DNA of 64,000 nucleotides from Haliclona indistincta (GCA_964017065.1 OZ024792.1:6815754-6879753); one strand, 5' to 3'. Shown: positions 33,646 through 47,099, counted from the stretch's first letter. Notes: generated by a model from the letters alone, not told the origin. Made by a program: numbers and translations.

Positions 33646-35619
33646 TCAAAGTTGATCCAAAAGAGCTACTCTCTGCTCGAGCGCATGTACAGCCGCTTCT
33701 CTCTCCTTGCGGCTAATCGGTTCTCTGCGTTTCTTTTGATGATAGCTCTGAAGGGTCATGTTAAACATGCATGTGCTTGGGACGTGTTATAGGGCTCACA
33801 GTGAAACGAGTTAGCCAATCCATGACTTGTGTATCCACTTCCTCTAGGTGCTCTCTCACTACTTGTCGCTGCATCTCGGCTCTAGCAAAAGAGATCAGTC
33901 GATGGCTCTGCTGTTGGTTGTACTCAGACTAGGAAGAAGTGGGCAAAGACGAGAATAATGTCACTGAGAGAGAGCCTGACATACCACACTCCGTAGTTCA
34001 GCCTGGACTTTTTTTAACTCAGTCAAAATCTCATCTTCAGACTTGTTGTCCTTCTACGAGAATGGAGTGTAATGGCTTCATGAAAGCAGTGGTGCTAACC
34101 TCTACTGGAGGGTCAATGAGTCCTAGTGATGTGAGCTCTTCCTTGATACGATTTTCCAGTTGAGAAGAAGATAGAGAAGGGAGGGTGGTCTTCTGCTGCT
34201 GGTACTTTTGGTGAGAACCGCCTGGTTCATCGATAAATGACTAGAGAGAGAGAGAAGTGAATGGGAGAGAGGAGAGTGAGATAGAGAGAAGGGAAGAGAG
34301 ATTGAGGAAGTAATAGATTAAGCAGCGCAAATTTACAGCCATTAGTCGCAGAGTGAGTGGTCCATAAGAGCCTTGGTTGGTCTTCGCCATAGCACCACCT
34401 TCTTCAAGCATAGAATCTAAAGAAAGAAAAAATATTCCACAGCAGATGTGGGCAATGTTATATACCAGTGTCTCTGTTAATAGCTGATGGGCGAAGACCT
34501 TTTGGTTTCCCTCCCTCCATCTTCTCATCCATCATGTCCTCTGAAGACCAGCGCAGAGAGTAATGGCTGCCAAGTGGAGGAACAAAGAGATAAGAGGGGT
34601 CCAAAGCCTGGGTGAGGAGGAAGAGTAAATGAGAGAGAAATAGACAACCAGCTCTTTCACCTCTTCACTATACAAGTTTTGCAGGTCCTCTTCAGTTATG
34701 TTTGCACAATATGGCTCAACTGTTGACCAGAATCGATCAGACATCTCAGCCTTGCTTCTGGAACAAGTATCACAAGAATTATCAACATGACATCTACAAC
34801 AACATCTCACTTTAGTACCATAGATGACGATACAGTTTTATCAACTTTATCATCATCAAATGCTACGTCATCAGTACTTGAAACTGTGGTGATGATCCCG
34901 CTTCGAGATTTCGATTTTCGGCTAGAGGGTCGATCTGTGTCACTTGACGGTACACCCTTGTGCCTTTTAGTGTGTGGAGCATCGTTCTTTCGTGGTCTCC
35001 CGGGACCAGTTGGAGGAGTGTCACCGCTATCGCTATGACGACGCCTGAGAGGTGTGGTTAAGCATATAACCTTAATATCCTTATAAACACACTTTTTGTT
35101 CTCTCTTCTCACTTGCCAGTCTCCAAGAACAGTTGTCTCTGATTCAATCAAACCAATGCGTCTGAAATGACCAGTTGGTGACTGTGCTGTGCTAATAACT
35201 ATGCGAGCTCACTTGTCAACATCTTCTCTCATCACTAGCAACTCAGCATGCAACTGCTCCAAGTCTGACAGAGAAACTGAATCTACGTACACAATGAAAA
35301 ATCAAACTCATTCGCAAGCATTCATACATACAGCGCACGCACCTTCTTTACCAATCAGAGAACAGTATATAGTGCAGTTCTGAAGGAAGCAGCAATTCAA
35401 GAGATCACGTGATGCGTGCATACAGTACATGTATTATAATAATTTTTTATTTTTATTATTATTAATTTTATAATAATTTTATAACTGCACCTTTTGAGGA
35501 TCAAGTGGACGAAAATCGTAGAAGTGTAGTGGACATGATTGACTCTAGAAATAGCAACTTTACAATATTTTTAACAGGTACTGATAGTGACATACCTCTA
35601 GCGGTGAAGCTGGATCCAT
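33646..35619 (-). CDS. Transcriptional adapter 3 (ADA3), SAGA/ATAC subunit
   Basis: Multi-exon minus-strand gene starting MDPASPLE at 35619. The first coding exons give CPLHFYDFRPLD, which matches the N-terminal CPLQFHDF region of TADA3. The middle has a basic linker (GPGRPRKNDAPHTKRH), then DRFWSTVEPYCANIT, PPLGSHYSLRW and YGPLTLRL, all family hallmarks. The C-terminal part gives LENRIKEELTSLGL, a coiled-coil segment (about 33980-34060) and a final QKKRREPISRKER motif before the TGA at 33646-33648. TADA3 links ADA2/GCN5 to the SAGA and ATAC histone acetyltransferase complexes in the nucleus. Exons recognised: 35612-35619 onward, about 35508-35555, 35355-35385, 35209-35283, 35115-35162, 34800-35050, 34660-34760, 34465-34610, 34335-34420, 34110-34240, 33985-34055, 33805-33930, 33646-33755. 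Confidence 0.85.
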
Positions 35620-35870
35620 GATGAAGAGATTCCGCTTCGCGGGGAGCTTCTTGTTGTAGGTGGGCGGGGTCTGATTGTTGGTTCTAAATAGTGCTCACCG
35701 TTTTACGGGGGAGGAGCTAATTTGCTGATAACCGAGCTGATAGCGCTCGTGAGAGGACAGCGTGAGGAAGTTTAGCGGTGAGAGCCGGCTTAGAAGGCAG
35801 TTTACAGGCTGCACTTTGTATCAGTCAGCTGCTGGTTTTGTACTGTTGGCGATTTTGGGAAGATCACGAG

Positions 35871-37066
35871 ATGTCAACGAGCCCCCAATCCAGTCTGTCT
35901 GGCGCGTCTCTCACCCGCCATGGCAAGCTATTCAACGCCATTGTGGACGTGTGTCTCGTGTATGGGATGGACGAAGACACGAGAGAACTGGAGATACGCG
36001 AAGAAGGGGTAAGCATCGTTGGTATCGAGGAATGACATACATACATACATGTACACCCACTCACAGACTCTTCTAGACGTGTTCGACAAACTACTGGAGC
36101 GTTCGGTTAAACTGCAGTTTCTTCAAGTGGTTGCACCAGGGCAAGTGTATCCTCCTCGTGGTGGGGGCCGAGGATTGGTATCACCCACCAGCGAGACCAA
36201 CCCGCTGTGTGATGCTGGCACGTCATCTAAGAAATTCAGAATGCAGGACCTTGGACTAGCCTGGGAGACTGTTGAGACACTGCACTTCTTCATGTATCCT
36301 GGTAGGTGTGGATGGGTGTGGTTGGGTATTGCTGAGAGAGAGAGAGAGGTTTACGTTTGTATTTTCAGAGGGAGCTAGACTTCAGTCCACTGAAGAAGAG
36401 GCATCTTTGCTACCAATGTTGTTAACTGACATTGAGGGGGCACGGTCCTATGCTATAGGAGTAAAATTCACTAGACCCTTCTTCATTCAAAAGGTTGTGT
36501 GTTAACAGAGCTCTTAATCTCATACCTTCCTCTTGATTCAATAGCCAGCTGATTCTGGTAACTACAAGCTGATTCCATGGACACAATCACTCAGTAAGCA
36601 TTACACCTCTTTCACCGTCAGCCATCTCTCTTTTCTTTACCAGATTGTCCTCCTGAGTCAAAGCTGATATATCTTCCAACTTGTTGTGTTCTTGTCTCGA
36701 AATATCCGTATTACAGCTTCCTCAAAGAGGCTCTCTCAATGTGAGTAGCTAATCATGTACGCCCACTCGTGTGTTGATTGGTTTCTCTCAGCATGTACAA
36801 GTTGTTGTCTGGTGATGAACACGAAGATGATTTCTGGGATGTGATACAGCAGTACATGGAGAATATGTTCCTAGTGCCTTGCCCACCTGAAGGAGTGCTG
36901 TCCATTGTGAGTTTTCAAACTGTAGTGACACACACACACTTGCCCTCTCACTCACACTCTCTCTCTCTCAGGAAGTACAGTTAGCAAGCATTTCTTCACC
37001 GACTCTGCTTACCCCTCCTAGAGGAGGTAAGTTAATTCACACATGCACACACACGGTGTTTATTTA

Positions 37067-37150
<84 letters not shown>

Positions 37151-39393
37151 CCTCACTCTAGACCTGAGGCTGGACATCAGACTGAATAAACCATTTCTCT
37201 TCCTATCAGTGGATGATATACTAACTGTCATAGCTGCATTACTCACTGAGCAACGTCTGATAATCTGCTCATCACATTACTCTCTTCCTGGTCTCATTGT
37301 GCAAGTAAGGAAATGAACTAAGTAATGGTGTGTGAAACAAAGTAAGAGCCAGTGTCAATAGAAAGTATTTTGCTATAGGGTAGAAGGTGGTTTATTGTAT
37401 CAGACCTGCCCAACTGGTTTGATTGGTAATAATTGTTTTGCAGCTGGGTGTTTTGGGCCCTGAATGTGTTAGTTTGTTGAAACTGAATTTGTTATTATAC
37501 ACATTTGTTAGGGTAGTTAAAAACACTGTTGCTATAAGCACACAACTTGAAGCACATGTATGTAACACTCTGACAGGGAAGGGGCGGCAAGTGTGCTGCA
37601 CTGAAACAACACAGCTCAGTATTTCATACAGGTCGCTGAGATTTAGATAATTATCAGCGCTGGGGGTGCCTGCTGGATAATATACCCACTTTACAGCTTT
37701 TAACTTGTACCATGTGTTATGTATACATGTGCGAATATCACATTAATTTAACCTGTTTGTTTTTCTATAGTGTTTGTTGACATACATTTCTCCGTTTGAG
37801 TGGCGTCATCCAATAGTACCTATTCTACCAGAGGACAATATTGACCTGCTGGGTGCTCCAGGAATCAACATCATCTGCTGTCATTCAAGAATGATTGATA
37901 CACAAGAGTACAGAGCGGTATGTGCGAAAATGGTGGAAAAGAACTTATGTATGAAGAATAGCATTTCTAACACTTGCATGCTGGAAAGAATAAGAATTTG
38001 TCACGCAGGTCTATAGAATGACCTTGAATTTTTTTTCCGTTGATGGTGAGTTGGTGATGCGGTCTGTTGGTGTCCCTCCAGGTTAGTGATGTGGTTGTGA
38101 TGAACTTGGACGAAGGTGTGGTCGAGTGCAAGCTCACTGACTCGACAGCTCTCCCTCCTATTCCACACTCAGCTGCTGAGACCTTCAGAAACAAGTCAGC
38201 ATCACAATACACACTCACTCACTCACTCTTTCCCTATTCACATAGGTACCAGCTGTTGTCTCAGAGCAAATTTGAACTAGAGAACATTGAAGGGTACAGC
38301 ATACCATGATAATGCCCATTTTAACATCTCATGCTTCACTCACTCCAGAGTTACTCTGCCATCAGCTTTAGAAAGAGAACAAGCAAGGCAGAATTACGAA
38401 CACAAGCAAGATACAGCATTGTGCGCTCGTAAGTCAGGAACTCTAATTTGTTCAATTTCTTGACGATTTTTTAATTTTTAACAATTTTTTTGTTTTTCCA
38501 ATACAGTTTTTCTTGAACTAATGGTGAACATATTCAAGTGAGTTTGTAGTTTATAGTCACAAATTCAACATTTTCTCTCTCCTCTTGTTCTCAGTGCTGT
38601 GTCAGAAGCGTTGCTGCAGAGCAGAGTCAAGTACGAGGAAGTAACAAATAAGATGAAACCGGAAGAGCAAGATTTCTACAAAATGGTAACCACTTTGCTG
38701 GAAGGTTATATCAACTACTTTGTCTTTCTCTCTCAGGCAACCCAGACTGACATGTTTTCTGTGTTTATGAGTCTTCGTCGTCGCAAGACAAAAAGAGACG
38801 ATTTCACTATTCTAGCTGAGAGGCTCAAGAAGTTCCATCGTAAAGCCAGCCAGGAAGAAGAAATGACGCAATCTATTCTTGACAACAGTCTTCTCATGTA
38901 CCCTCCCTCTGATACTTTGAAGAAATCATGGTCCAGAAAAAGGTGAGAAAGAAGACGTTGATGCAACTCGTACCCTGCCTGTTGCACAGATCGAGTCTTA
39001 CTTCAAGTGTTGGTGTTCGATTGTCTGTGTTTGGCAACTGTCAATCAGCCATTACAGAAGAAAATAGCAGCAGTAAGTCTTTGATGCAAGTTATAACAAT
39101 GAATATGATGTTCGTTTTAGTTCCGCCCTCATACACCACTGACGCTAATCGACTGGAGTTGCCCAAATTTGAAGTAGGACCGTTGAACAGAGGTGAGATG
39201 CAATTCTGATTGTTGATTTTATTTCTTTTTTCTTCTTCAGTCAAGTTCATTGACAAGGTACTTGAGACTTTGAATGATCTACAGCAGGTCAAAGCTACAC
39301 AAGCTGTGGCTGTGTATCTTACTGGACACTACCTTATAGCCAAAGGAGACATTCTGAAGGCAAGTTTGACCAAGTACCCTAGTTGCTTAACTT

Positions 39394-39449
<56 letters not shown>

Positions 39450-42400
39450 GGGATGGAGTTGCTGTGCGATATGCAACGTCTCAACAGCAATCTAGTTCCA
39501 CCACAAGAGTAAGTCCACTCACTCACTCCCTCCCCCTCACTCACTCACTCACTCACTCACTCACTTGGTCACTCAATCTATAGAACACTATACAAGATCA
39601 TGTCTCTTTTAAGTGATGATGAGAAGGAACAGTTGCGTGGGCGTCCATCATTCAACCAGTTATGTCCTCAACGAGCTCAGAAAGTGAGAGGTTTTTGTAT
39701 CTTGAATAAATGTTATTTTTGTCTTTCTATAGCAACTGGTACGTCACGGAACTGTCGGACTAAAGTAAGCAATCCTCATTTACAGTGAATCACAATGCTT
39801 TTTTGTGTGTTTTTTTAGAGGACCAAGGTCGTCGAAGAAGGCACTCAGTAAGCACAGATACTTTACAGAGTTACAGTGGTTTAATTCTAACATATAACAG
39901 CTCACAGTAACTTTCAGAAGGAGATGAAGCAAGAGGGATTAGCAAATGACCCTGAATCAGGCAGTAGCCTGTTCACAGTCCTCTCTGGTGGACTAGCTAC
40001 CAGTAAGCTAATGTACTCATTGTTAACCAATACTTTACATTTTGCAGGCATCCCGGCTGAGTTGTTCTCTGTCTACGTTGAAACATGGAAACAGGTGCTT
40101 GCTCACTGCAGTCCTCAAGTATCACCCTTCCTCTTCTTGATCACCTAGGTTCAGAAAGATTGTGCTAGCGTTTCGTTATCAAATACTGAACTGATCAAAG
40201 ACAATCCCAACGAGGTACGCAAGGAGGACGCCCCTTGCCTCACCGCTCTACCCTCTTCTGTAGGAAATCATCGCTGTCTCTTGCAACCTCAGAACAAACT
40301 TCAGCTCACATTGTCAGGTCGTTCTCACAACATACAGGTTAGCTAGCTTGGTAGGTAGCATGTTCATGAAACATTTTATTTCTTCTCTTTCTCACTCAGA
40401 TTGTTCGCTGTGACTAGTCTCAAAACTTACACATTTGGTGATCTACGGCACAACCTCTCACTCATTCTCTCTGATCTTTCTACTACTCCAATTTTCGGCA
40501 GCAAAGTCCCTGGAATCAAAATAGACTGTGGAGGTAAGCCGACCGCAACAGCTGGAGTGTTGAATGTTTTTTTCTCACAGAGGCAACTCGGCAGAAAACA
40601 GAGTATTATATCAAATTTCCAACAGTTCTATTGAGAGATGTATGGTATCATATGATCAAAGAATTGCAGTTTGGATGGAAATTTGCAACTAGTGAGCATT
40701 ATGCTATTATGTGTTATACCTAATATTCTTTATTTTTTTTCTCTCTTTAGCTCGAAAGGATCGGAGCATTTTAACACAAGCTGGTCACCATGTGAGAATG
40801 CTGTTAGCTCTACATCACTGCGAGCTGATGGAAGATCAGCCTCCATCACGAAGAACCAAATGGATTCTGGTTAGCACTTCATAGTCATCTATTCTCAACT
40901 CAGTGGTGCAAATATTTTTCAGAAACTATGCAGTCTTCAATCAAGACCAGTTGATGAGTCGGTGGTGACTACAGAAGCGCTGTTGTATCGCATCAATCCC
41001 AACATCCATCAGTCAGAAATGGCTACCATTGAATCAACACTCTTTGTTCCACCCTGTAAGTGTATACCTTTGTTAAACATTTTAATCTTCTCTTCTTCGT
41101 ACACAGCTGTAGTTGGCGGTGATGGAAAGTTATGGCTTGGAATGGTATTTGTGTTACTCTTTTGTTACTGTTCTATCTCTTGCTCCTTATAGGGTAATGG
41201 CTGCTTGAGAGTGTATGATATGGAAGTGAGATGCTTTGAGTTGGATCTCAAGATCACAGACGCTCGTCGCAGTCGGACAGTTCGTCTGTCGTGTTTGCTG
41301 CTGGTCGGCACACAGGTGTGGGTGGGGTCACTCAGTAGAACAATACACATTCTCGACGTGGAGACATTATGCCGTGAGCACTTACAGAGTCTATACACAC
41401 ACATCTTCTCTTCTTGTCTTTCAGACGTTTCTCAGCTGTCGGGTCTTGAAGATGCTCCTCGCGATTTAGCACTCAGCTCTACAGAACCAAGGTAGCTAGC
41501 TAGCTTACTGCAGTAACTATTAGTGTGTGTGTGTTTGTTTTATAGTTTAGTATGGACTCTTCTTTTGAACGGAATACTGCTCGGTTTTGACCCAGAAACA
41601 AGACAGAGAGTTGCAAGAGTAAGCTCTTCATGAAATCTTACCTCACCTATTCTTCCTTCTCTCTGCAGATTCAGGTACCCAACATGGATCCGCACACTAC
41701 ATGCAGCTGTTTCACCATCTGGCGCGAGTATCTATGGGTGGGCACTAACAGAGGAACAATATCAATCATCAACAGCATCAGCAGTGATACCAATGCTGGC
41801 GAGATATTCTTCCCCGGCCCCAAACACGTGGAAATCAAGTGTCTGGCTGCTTCTGATAACGACGAAGTATGTCTGCATTCTAACATGGAGTGACATTATC
41901 TCGCATTGCTATAGATATGGTGCAGTGTTCACTGCTTCCCTCAAGGACCTGATAGTGTGTTTGTGACTGTGTTGCACCCAATGACACACGTTAGAAGACG
42001 CACCTATTCCACGCTCGACAGCAGAGTAACATACATGCTGCCTGTTGAAAACACTGTGAGTTTAGCATGCTAAAACCACTGTTTACTCAATGTAAACTCT
42101 CTATACATAAACAGTGTGTAATTACTGCAATGGTAAATTTACTATTAGGGAGACACGGTAGTGTCTCCCTATGTAGGGATGAACGAGAAAACAAGATGGC
42201 GGCTACATACAATGTATTAGCGTTCAAGCGCTGATATTTCGCCTGGTGTTGAATTTTAGACGTCTTTAGACACTTAGATCTGCTCTCTGGCGTTGCCCCC
42301 ATCTTACAGTAGCAAGGAGATTGCTCGAAATTGTTACTAAAGTGACGAACCTGGAAACGGTGAAAATCGAGTTTCGTCATCTTCGTTTTCTTCTTATTCT

Positions 42401-43697
42401 TTCTTCCACTCGCCTAGCGCCTTTACGCGAGCAGTGCCGAGACCAAAACATCCACGAACAGTCGTGAAATTCTCCTGGCATGTGCCTTTTGAGCTTTGTT
42501 TTTAGCGTAACGGCGATCTAAGTTCCGCGATTTCTCGATCGTGATCCATTGTCAGCTTAGTGTTAGACGCCATTATTGTGATTGCGCAATACGCACGTGA
42601 CCAATTAGCAATGGGTAGTGCACGTGACCAAGCAGCTAAAAAGTATCGCTGCGCCGTGTGGATGATTGGATCACTATCATGGAGAACACACACCCGGCAT
42701 TTGTCTGGAGTCTTCGAAGAACGGTAAGCTCGTGTAGGATCGCCATTCTGCACTTGCCAGATAGTTATAACCGCCGTGTAGATCTACAAACAAGTGTGGG
42801 TGGGGCTCGTATGCACCGCATGCATGCGTAGGCAACTAGGCAGACCTGATACTAGGCAGACCTGATATTTAACTTTAGCTACAAGTTTAAGAAAAGCCAT
42901 CAACAACAGGAATACTAAACTAATGGTGGAAACAAAGACTTCTCCGTACATGCATGATATTGAACTGCACTTCACTAAAAAGAAAAAAGGACACAAACAA
43001 GAAATTAAAAAGATTTCTATCGAAATCAAAAGGATGTAGTGATGAAGAAATCTACCACTGGTTCACAATGTAAACCAACAAGGAACAAGCATAGAATGGT
43101 AACACGATTGACTTGCTAACAGACCATAGATCCCTACATCAGTGACTGTACATAAGATCAATATTTTGTCACAAGCTGAATTCTTTTCAAAGTGTCAGTC
43201 AACAGTAAATAGCTTAACTAGCTATAGTCTGGCCACAGCAGCCACTGATGTAGGGATCTATGGTCTGTTAGCAAGTCAATCGTGTTACCATTCTATGCTT
43301 GTTCCTTGTTGGTTTACATTGTGAACCAGTGGTAGATTTCTTCATCACTACATCCTTTTGATTTCGATAGAAATCTTTTTAATTTCTTTACATTTTATGT
43401 CTTAGGTATGGTGTGGGACAAAAAGTGGTAGAATATATGTGTTTAGTTCATCTGGAGTAGACACGGTAAGTGACGATTGTCTTGGTCTTTGATCTTTACT
43501 CTCCCTCCCTCCCTCCCTCCCTCCCTCCCTCCCTCCCTCTCTCTCTGCAGCCGAAGGTTCTCAATGCCCACGATGATAAAGTGAGATCTATGGCGGTGAT
43601 AGAGAAAGGTCTCGTAGTCAGTGGAAGTGGTTCAAACGATGGCTACGCTAATGTATGGCGACTTCCTGAATGGTTCAAGAACAAGAAGAAAAAATAA
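35871..43697 (+). CDS. DENN-domain Rab GEF with C-terminal WD40 repeats (DENND3-like)
   Basis: A gene of about 30 short exons starting at the first ATG in the region ([11 protein letters not shown]). Domains in order: upstream DENN (35871-36760; [17 protein letters not shown]), central DENN (36790-38030; [30 protein letters not shown], the family hallmark), downstream DENN (38080-38950; [13 protein letters not shown]), a helical linker (39000-40880) and WD40 blades (40960-43697; [52 protein letters not shown]). The DENN plus WD40 arrangement is that of DENND3, a GEF for Rab12 in endosomal and autophagic traffic; the same substrate here is inferred. The stop is at 43695-43697. The penultimate introns are expanded: 42057-43405 contains inserted repeats. 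Confidence 0.8.
37064..37152. repeat. (TC)n microsatellite
   Basis: A CT/TC run of about 85 bp with a few interruptions in a DENND3 intron. Further CT runs lie at 39397-39449 and a CCCT run at 43499-43540, each directly upstream of a splice acceptor where they extend the polypyrimidine tract. Confidence 0.95.
42140..42780. repeat. Inserted sequence in a DENND3 intron, unknown element
   Basis: The intron stretch opens with a short hairpin (GGGAGACAC / GTGTCTCCC at about 42150-42172). It is richer in CpG than the surrounding intron and contains AAGATGGCGGC (about 42194-42204), a YY1-type consensus. It shows no protein match. It could be a mobile-element remnant or an internal promoter; the sequence does not decide. 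Confidence 0.4.
43001..43386. repeat. Near-perfect 144-bp inverted repeat
   Basis: The left arm 43001-43144 and right arm 43243-43386 are reverse complements with almost no mismatch over 144 bp, separated by a 98-nt loop. The right arm ends 19 nt before the splice acceptor at about 43405. In the pre-mRNA this would fold into a long hairpin beside the 3' splice site. The near identity suggests a recent inverted duplication or a recently inserted foldback element. Confidence 0.85.
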
Positions 43698-43916
43698 TAA
43701 AGATTGAATTAACAGTTTTATAAATTTTGTTTGTGCTTGTTTACACAAAAACTAATGTCACTGGTCTCGAAAAAATATTATTTTGTGTGTTTCTGATGAT
43801 TTTCATGAACTTACATATGGCATGCAATGCATGGTAGACCACATACAGGGCTATAAGGTTTCTCATTAAGAGGCGTGGCTGCTTGATGCACGTGGTTGCG
43901 CGTGTTTCTTGTCAAC

Positions 43917-44566
43917 ATGTCAAGTTCGGTCGACAGGGTTGTGACAGATCCACAGACTTTCAAGGTTGTATTTCGTCTTGTTAAACAGCTTGGATTATCT
44001 CTCTCGATCTGTTAATTTGGTTTTTAGCGGGTAAGCAGGGAGCTACGCAAACTGTCGTTCAACAATCCAGGACCACAGATGAAGCCGAGCTCAGTACCAC
44101 AAAAGTCGGCAGAATCCTTACCCTCAGTGCCCAGTCGACGGTACGTATGCGTGTCTGTGTAACTACATACGTATGTGCCGAGACAAGATTATCATAATTA
44201 TTAGTCAGGCAGAAAGATAAATGAATAACCTTTTCCAGACGTTCTAAACCACCACAGACCCATTTAGACGCATGCCCCGCACTGGATCAGAGTCGAAAAA
44301 GACACAACATTCTTCCGAGGCGTGCAAAGAACAAGAAAACTAAAGTATCTTATACGGAAGAGCAATCATCTGACTCGGATACCGACTGCCAAGTAGTCGT
44401 AGACGAAGAGGAAAAGAAGGAGATTGCAGTATGTGACTGTCTTCAATCAAACTGTCCAGGATGCTTCTTCCCATGTGAGACTTGTGGTTCTCATTATTGC
44501 GGAGTGATCTGCAAGAAGTTGAGAGGTTGGAACTACACCTCTGTGTTCAAAGAAGAGACTGCATGA
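43917..44566 (+). CDS. ARL14EP-like protein (ARF7EP C-terminal domain)
   Basis: Three exons (43917-43964, 44028-44140, 44239-44566) encode 162 residues. The N-terminal part is Pro/Ser/Lys-rich and disordered, with a nuclear-localisation-like stretch PRRAKNKKTK and an acidic patch. The C-terminal part holds the family's Cys-rich domain: CDCLQSNCPGCFFPC, then CETCGSHYCGVICKK and RGWNYTSVF. ARL14EP links the GTPase ARL14 to myosin 1E in vertebrate cells, and related proteins are reported with chromatin repressors; which role applies in this animal is unknown. It starts about 220 bp after the DENND3 stop on the same strand. Confidence 0.75.
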
Positions 44567-45146
44567 AAGAACAGTGCTAATACATTATAATCAACAGCTT
44601 CATTATTATAGTTATAATAAAAAATTATTATTATATCAACTCATTTGTAGTCATTTTTGAGTTCCCGCCAAATGACGTAATGTGTTATTCATACGCGTAC
44701 CGTATTCCTATTTAATGCGCTCTGTAACCAGTCGTGTGTGTACAAAAGCATGATGATTGAAAACTGAAAGTCACCGCAAACAATCACCAGCTGCCCGCAG
44801 AATCTTTAAATTGACAATCGAGAATATCCCGACTGTGCTGGCAGTGTGGAAAGCGAGGTAAGCACTTTTCCAAGCCTCCACTTCAAAAAAATAGCCGCAT
44901 CTCTCCCGATTACTTGGAGACCAGAGAAGCTACTGTTTGCTAGATATTTAGCGGCAGAGGTGAGCTGGTAAAATGCTCAAGTGTAGCTAAACACGCGCGC
45001 TCCAACTAACGCGGTCTACTCCAATAGGAGCTACCCCGCGATTCCTCTAATAGGAGCGCTTCAACGGCCATGAATTACCGCCATTTTGTGCACACTACTC
45101 ATGAATATTAATTAATTCATTGTTCCTTTTTTCTAACACAGCAGTA
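44567..45146. other. Intergenic region upstream of the HTH gene
   Basis: No gene seen. It includes two CCAAT-like words flanking AATAGGAGC repeats (about 45020-45060) and CCGCCATTTTG (about 45080-45090), the reverse complement of a YY1-type site, placed about 60 bp upstream of the next ATG. These are plausible promoter elements. Confidence 0.35.
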
Positions 45147-47099
45147 ATGGCAGCTGAAGCACAGCAAGTTGTGGATCGCTCGCCTCCTGTAGATCGTGTT
45201 ACTCCAGACATGCTCAATCCTAATCGGCGTCTCACGATTGACCAAGAGGTGTTCGATTGGGTAGCTCAGCAACAGACAAAAGACAAAATTGTGACACCGA
45301 ACAGCATCCGTCAGAGGGCATTTGAGATAGGTCAACGTTACGACCCAAACTTCAAGGCTTCTCTGAACTGGTACAATAACTGGAAAAAGCGCTACGAATA
45401 CCAGGAGTCTCCTGAAGCTGAGGCTCTCAAACGTAGAAAGAAATCTTACACGGCTGCTTTCAAGCTATTTGCTGTGCATCGAGCAATGGAGTTAAACTCT
45501 ATTAGTCACGCTTCCCTGGAACTGAACGTGTCTCGTCGCTGCCTCCAGCGTTGGAAAGACGAAATCGATCTGATCACAACCGTAGCTGAGCAAGCCTCCA
45601 ATGCAGTATATCGTCGACCAGGGCAAGGAAGAAAAGTGTCAGACACTGGCCTTGATACACAGCTGCTTGAGTGGGTGAAAGAGAAATGGAAGGAAGGGAC
45701 CACTGTGAATACTGTGATGGTGCGTCAGAAAGCTCGTGAGATCAGTGAAAACCCGGACTTCAAGGCATCACTAGGCTGGTTTGTAAAATGGCAGAAGAGG
45801 CATAACGTTGATCTGAAGGAACGAACAATAGACTCCAACACTAACCGAGACTCTCAGGACAGCCCACTGAAGCTGCGTCTGCTACCAGAGGGACAAGCCT
45901 CTATGTACAGTGAGCACTCCTCAAAGACAGCGAGAAAGAGAAAAAGAGACTACGATGAAGATATTGCTGCTCACGAGAACGATGAAGAGTTCGACCGTGC
46001 TTTGTTGACCTGGCTGGTTGAGAAATGGGAGATGGGCAGGACCGTTAGTGATAAGCTACTGAGAGAGAAGGCAGCTGAGATTGCTCCCTCGTCTGATTTT
46101 CTTGCCTCTAAGGCATGGGTCATTTTGTGGAAGCAGAAGTACAATGTGTCTTTGGAGAACCAGACGTACGGCAATGCTGGTGAGGCCGAGGGAGAGATTG
46201 TTGAGGAGACACCAGTCTATGACGAAGTGACCATACAAGAGGAGAACCCACTTACACCCACCAAGGAAGAGGCTGCTACAGCTCTGGCTTCTCTAGCAGC
46301 TGATGAACATGGCAGCCATACTGCCGCCCACACTGCCAATGTAAGTGGAGGCGAAAGAGCAGTTGACATTGCTTCAGGTCTGGAGATTGCCGAAGCACTG
46401 CAGAAACTAGCATCTGCTTTTGGGCTCACCCAGGTATGCTGAATTTTGGTTTTATTATATTGTGCGGCTGTATCACTCACTCTTTGTTTTCTCTAGACCA
46501 CAGCTAAGGAAGCCATTGCTCATTTTACAGCTGCCCCACAAGGAGCTGTGACAGATGCTGGAGCTCACTTCTTACTCGAGGGAGGTAACGTAGAGGAGAT
46601 GGTGCCTGAAGAGGTCGTAGCTGAAGAGGTAGTCACAGATGAGCCTGTCGTAGTTATTGACAACGCAGCGTCTTCTACCAACACCACTCTAGCACAGACT
46701 GCAACGTCTTCAAGCATTACAAGTTCCTCGGTCGATGACAGCTTTACCCCTACCACTGTCTCTCAGCTACTGGCTCAGTCTCTAGCTACCGTAAATCAGA
46801 CTACTCCTACAATCAGCACCACAGGAGTGGATAACATTGCTGCTAGCTCAGTCATTGAAGGCGCTCTCCCCATGGCGGGGGTCGTCACGGAGGAGGTTGT
46901 GATTAGCGAGCCTATGATTGAAACATTTGTTCCCCAGGACACCGGCCCAACTATCACACTGGACGAGAGTCAGGTTATGATGCTGATGGAGAATGGTACG
47001 ATCGTCTCTTCCTCTTCGGTTGTCGTCTCTCAGCCAGATAGTGTTGTGACAGTGTCTTCACTAACCCCGTCTGCTTCAAATGATCCTCCTGCGCCATGA
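45147..47099 (+). CDS. Triple CENP-B-type HTH DNA-binding protein (domesticated transposase family)
   Basis: Two exons (45147-46433, 46497-47099) give 628 residues. Three copies of the CENP-B/Tc5-type helix-turn-helix occur at about 30-82, 168-222 and 285-340. Each has the pattern LxxWVxxxxxxGxxV, a basic helix and FKASxxWxxxWKxRxxV. A separate psq/Brinker-like HTH sits at about 98-140 (KKSYTAAFKLFAVHRA, RRCLQRWK). The second half is acidic and Ser/Thr/Val-rich, like a transactivation region. There is no DDE catalytic domain, so it is not a transposase. A sequence-specific nuclear DNA-binding role, recruited from a pogo/Tc5 transposase, is inferred. Confidence 0.8.
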
